From Arsenophonus apicola (GTDB lineage Bacteria > Pseudomonadota > Gammaproteobacteria > Enterobacterales > Enterobacteriaceae): a stretch of 64,000 bases of DNA. A program made the translations under genes and the position numbers. Positions 59,834 to 64,000 of this stretch are shown piece by piece. Where the stretch lies: positions 2,976,001 through 3,040,000 of the forward strand of contig NZ_CP084222.1 in the NCBI RefSeq assembly GCF_020268605.1, in the 5' to 3' direction. A model generated the notes under the pieces. That model made no database searches and was not told where the DNA came from. It worked only from the letters and a program-made list of their open reading frames with translations. How positions within the stretch are numbered: position 1 is the stretch's first letter; the number at the start of each line of letters is the position of its first letter.

Positions 59834-61432
59834 TCAGTTAAGTTGCTGGTAACCCGCCAAGGTCAAAAATTCGATCAACTCATCCTGAGTGGTAATAGAG
59901 ATCATCAATTCCACTGCCTCCCGAAAACGACCATGTTGAAAACGAACATCACCTAGCTCTTGCTGAATAGTGTGTAACTCTTCATCCAACATATCTAAGA
60001 ACAATTCTTTTGTTACTTTTTGTCCATTAGATAATCGTTTTTCATGACGGATCCATTGCCAAATAGAAATACGCGAAATTTCCGCAGTTGCAGCATCTTC
60101 CATTAATCCATAGATCGGCACGCAGCCATTTCCAGAAATCCAAGCTTCAATATATTGAACCGCAATGCGAATATTCGCTCTCATACCCGCTTCAGTACGC
60201 TTACCACGACAAGGCTGTAATAATTGTTCAGCTGTAATAGGTTCGTCATTCTCACGTATAACATCTAGTTGATTTTTTCTTCCCGCTAATTCCTCATTAA
60301 AAACAGAGATTGCAATATCCGCTAAAGCAGGATGAGCAATCCAAGTTCCATCATGACCATTTTTAGCCTCTAATTCTTTATCTGCTCTAACCTTCGCCCA
60401 TACTGCTTCATTCTGTTTTAGATCTTTAGTTGGAATAAAAGCCGACATTCCTCCCATAGCAAAGGCACCACGACGATGACAAGTCTTAATTAGTAAACGG
60501 GAATAAGCATTTAAAAAAGGTTGTGTCATTGTTACTACCTGCCGATCCGGTAGTACCCGATCACGGTATTCTTTTAGCGTTTTAATATAACTAAAAATAT
60601 AATCCCAACGACCACAATTAAGTCCAACAACGTGATGACGCATATAATAAAGGATTTCGTCCATTTGAAAGACGGCGGGTAGTGTCTCAATCAGTACAGT
60701 CGCTTTAATTGTACCCAGGGGTAACCCGTACCGTTCTTCGGTATAACTAAATACTTCACTCCACCATTGAGCTTCTTTATAAGATTCTAATTTGGGGATA
60801 TAGAAATAAGGGCCGCTCCCTTTTTGCAATAATTTTTTATAGTTATGAAAGAAGTAAAGCGCAAAATCCAATAATGCCCCTGGAATTGCTTTTCCCCGAT
60901 ATAAAATATGTTTTTCAGGTAAATGTAAGCCTCGTACACGAGCCATCAAAACAGCCGGATCAGACTTCAATTGATAAACTTTGCCTTGCGGATTAATAAA
61001 TGAAATAGTGCCATTAACAGCATCACGTAAATTAATTTGTCCTTCAATCAATTTTTCCCACGTAGGTGAAAGTGAGTCTTCAAAATCAGCCATAAAAACT
61101 TTTACATTAGCATTCAAGGCATTAATAATCATTTTACGTTCTACTGGACCGGTTATTTCGACTCGTCGATCAAGTAGATCCGCAGGAATACCTTGTATTT
61201 TCCAATCATCCCTCCTGATTGAAATAGTTTCTGTCATAAAATTCGGCAAAATACCTTGATCGATCTGTAGTTGTCGCTCAACCCTAGCCTTAAGTAAAAC
61301 ATCACAATTTTCAGCAAACTGCTCAACTAACGCTGTTAAAAAATCAACCGCGGCTGGTGTCAAAAGTTGTTCTTCTAGTACGCCAAATGGTTGCAAAAAA
61401 GTTAATTCATTGATCGCTGCCTGCTGATCCAT
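59834..61432 (-). CDS. aceB: Malate synthase A
   Basis: Condenses glyoxylate and acetyl-CoA to malate. 532 residues (E. coli 533). Typical blocks: FMADFEDSLSPTWEKLIEGQINL, LPAVFQMDEILYYMRHHVVGLNCGRWDYIFSYIK with catalytic residues, RGAFAMGGMSAFIPTKD and the C-terminal GCVPIYGLMEDAATAEISR. AGGAG precedes the ATG. First gene of the ace operon. The frame looks intact, but with isocitrate lyase broken it would need glyoxylate from another source. Confidence 0.95.
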   Translation of the reverse strand: MDQQAAINELTFLQPFGVLEEQLLTPAAVDFLTALVEQFAENCDVLLKARVERQLQIDQGILPNFMTETISIRRDDWKIQGIPADLLDRRVEITGPVERKMIINALNANVKVFMADFEDSLSPTWEKLIEGQINLRDAVNGTISFINPQGKVYQLKSDPAVLMARVRGLHLPEKHILYRGKAIPGALLDFALYFFHNYKKLLQKGSGPYFYIPKLESYKEAQWWSEVFSYTEERYGLPLGTIKATVLIETLPAVFQMDEILYYMRHHVVGLNCGRWDYIFSYIKTLKEYRDRVLPDRQVVTMTQPFLNAYSRLLIKTCHRRGAFAMGGMSAFIPTKDLKQNEAVWAKVRADKELEAKNGHDGTWIAHPALADIAISVFNEELAGRKNQLDVIRENDEPITAEQLLQPCRGKRTEAGMRANIRIAVQYIEAWISGNGCVPIYGLMEDAATAEISRISIWQWIRHEKRLSNGQKVTKELFLDMLDEELHTIQQELGDVRFQHGRFREAVELMISITTQDELIEFLTLAGYQQLN

Positions 61433-61792
61433 AGAGTATCTCCTTTAATATAAGGTACACTTGCTAAAGACTATCTCAAAACCAGCAAAAATCAAAAACC
61501 CTTCCATTTTCAAAAAAAACATCTATTTTATTGAAAATAAAGGATTTATTGAAAAATATGATAAAGATAATTATCTCAAGTTAAGGCAATGAAAATGTTG
61601 CATATTTATTATATAAATGTGCATTTAATGGATTAAATGTAATATTACAAGAAGAAATAAGTGGAAAAACTTTTTAGCCTAGTTTTTTTAGTTTTTTCTC
61701 GATTCCTAGCAAATCAAAAAAATTTACAAATAAGATTTTCTAATTAATAAAAAACAAACTAAATTGTTTTACGATATAACTAGCCAAACGTC
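61433..61792. other. Region between the ace operon and the rRNA operon
   Basis: 360 AT-rich bases containing the ace promoter (minus strand). I did not find a convincing IclR or CRP site. No gene. Confidence 0.45.
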
Positions 61793-61818
61793 AAAAAGCC
61801 ACCCTTAGGTGGCTTTTT
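61793..61818. terminator. rRNA operon terminator
   Basis: AAAAAGCCACC (61793-61803) and GGTGGCTTTTT (61808-61818) form an 11-bp stem with a 4-base loop. On the minus strand it lies 12 bases beyond 5S rRNA and ends in a T-run; the symmetry lets it work from both sides. Confidence 0.92.
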
Positions 61819-61829
61819 AAACATAATTA

Positions 61830-61949
61830 ACGTCTGGCAGCTCCCTACTCTCACATGGGGAGACCCCACACTACCATCGGCGCTACGGCATTTCACTTCT
61901 GAGTTCGGCATGGGATCAGGTGGCACCACCGCGCTATTACCGCCAGACA
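61830..61949 (-). rRNA. rrf: 5S ribosomal RNA
   Basis: The minus strand starts TGTCTGGCGG and ends with a complementary CTGCCAGACG. Between them is the standard 5S sequence (for example GGGGTCTCCCCATG and CCGATGGTAGTGTG), readily matched to E. coli 5S with few changes, about 120 bases. Last gene of an rRNA operon read leftward. Confidence 0.97.
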
Positions 61950-62128
61950 AATTCTTTTTTCGCTATCCTGTTTCGTTACGCTACTGCCTCGGGCGCTCAT
62001 CTCGGCTGCCTCTCGCTATGCGCAGGCCATCTCGCCCGTTGACTTCTAGCGCCGTAACCGCTTACAGGCACCAATCTCTGAACAAGCTAAAATCTCTTCT
62101 CTCTTCTCAAAACACCTTCGGTGTTGTC
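61950..62128 (-). other. 23S-5S internal spacer with a GC-rich insert
   Basis: 179 bases, about twice the E. coli spacer. The ends resemble the E. coli spacer (the hairpin AACACC/GGTGTT next to 23S; an A-rich end with GAATTTG next to 5S). A central ~110 bases (about 61965-62075) is markedly GC-rich compared with the flanking genome and has no E. coli equivalent. No tRNA fold was recognised in it. Confidence 0.7.

Positions 62129-64000
<1,872 letters not shown>

Noticed and set aside
61965..62075. tRNA gene in the 23S-5S spacer
   Set aside because: No T-loop GTTCRA or acceptor stem of the right spacing could be found.

Overview
The window reads as a chromosomal segment of an AT-rich gammaproteobacterium of the order Enterobacterales. 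Housekeeping proteins align by eye with their Escherichia coli counterparts along their length, and several gene neighbourhoods keep the E. coli order (yhhN-zntA-tusA-yhhQ; epmA divergent from frdABCD; lexA-dgkA/plsB/ubiA-ubiC; pgi-lysC; aceBAK near an rRNA operon). The AT-rich composition, a MrpJ-like fimbrial regulator, long AT-rich gaps and several broken genes suggest a host-associated member of the Morganellaceae (Proteus/Providencia/Arsenophonus-like). That placement is inference; no search was run.

Layout. 1-7.1 kb: end of yhhN, the zinc exporter zntA under a ZntR-type promoter, tusA, yhhQ behind a preQ1-I-type riboswitch, glpT and glpQ. 7.1-13.1 kb: epmA, the fumarate reductase operon frdABCD and a CatB/Vat-like acetyltransferase. 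13.6-20.7 kb: a frameshifted SnoaL/DUF4440-like secreted protein, a zevAB-like metal-uptake pair, a TauE/SafE permease, dcuC and mqo. 20.8-26.9 kb: a chaperone-usher fimbrial operon on the minus strand whose usher carries an in-frame TAA. 28-32.8 kb: four tandem minus-strand paralogues that pair a secreted fimbrial-adhesin-like domain with Asn-rich low-complexity tails. 33-36.9 kb: very AT-rich DNA holding only a MrpJ-like regulator and a DUF1460 amidase-like protein. 36.9-40.1 kb: an outer-membrane beta-barrel, a DUF4056 lipoprotein and bax. 40.3-53.4 kb: gntU-gntK, zur, lexA (with SOS box), dgkA, plsB, ubiA-ubiC, pgi, lysC and a Sel1-repeat protein. 54-56.1 kb: two unrecognised tandem paralogues. 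56.7-61.4 kb: aceK, a broken aceA and aceB. 61.8-64 kb: terminator, 5S rRNA and the 3' two thirds of 23S rRNA (minus strand).

How it fits together. Anaerobic C4-dicarboxylate respiration (frdABCD, dcuC), malate oxidation (mqo), glycerol-phosphate use (glpT, glpQ), gluconate entry (gntU, gntK, pgi) and zinc homeostasis (zntA, zur, probably zevAB) look functional. The glyoxylate shunt is probably off, because aceA has a frameshift at its active-site motif plus a nonsense codon, while aceB and aceK remain open. Fimbrial assembly is probably impaired by the usher stop. Four independent gene disruptions (aceA, usher, the DUF4440-like gene and an amber codon in one tail paralogue) point to ongoing gene decay.

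The most unusual system is the four-gene array at 28.07-32.83 kb. Its N-terminal domain resembles the receptor-binding domain of fimbrial tip proteins. The C-terminal pilin domain needed for usher assembly is replaced by repeat-built tails rich in Asn, Gly, Gln, Ser and Thr that differ in each copy.
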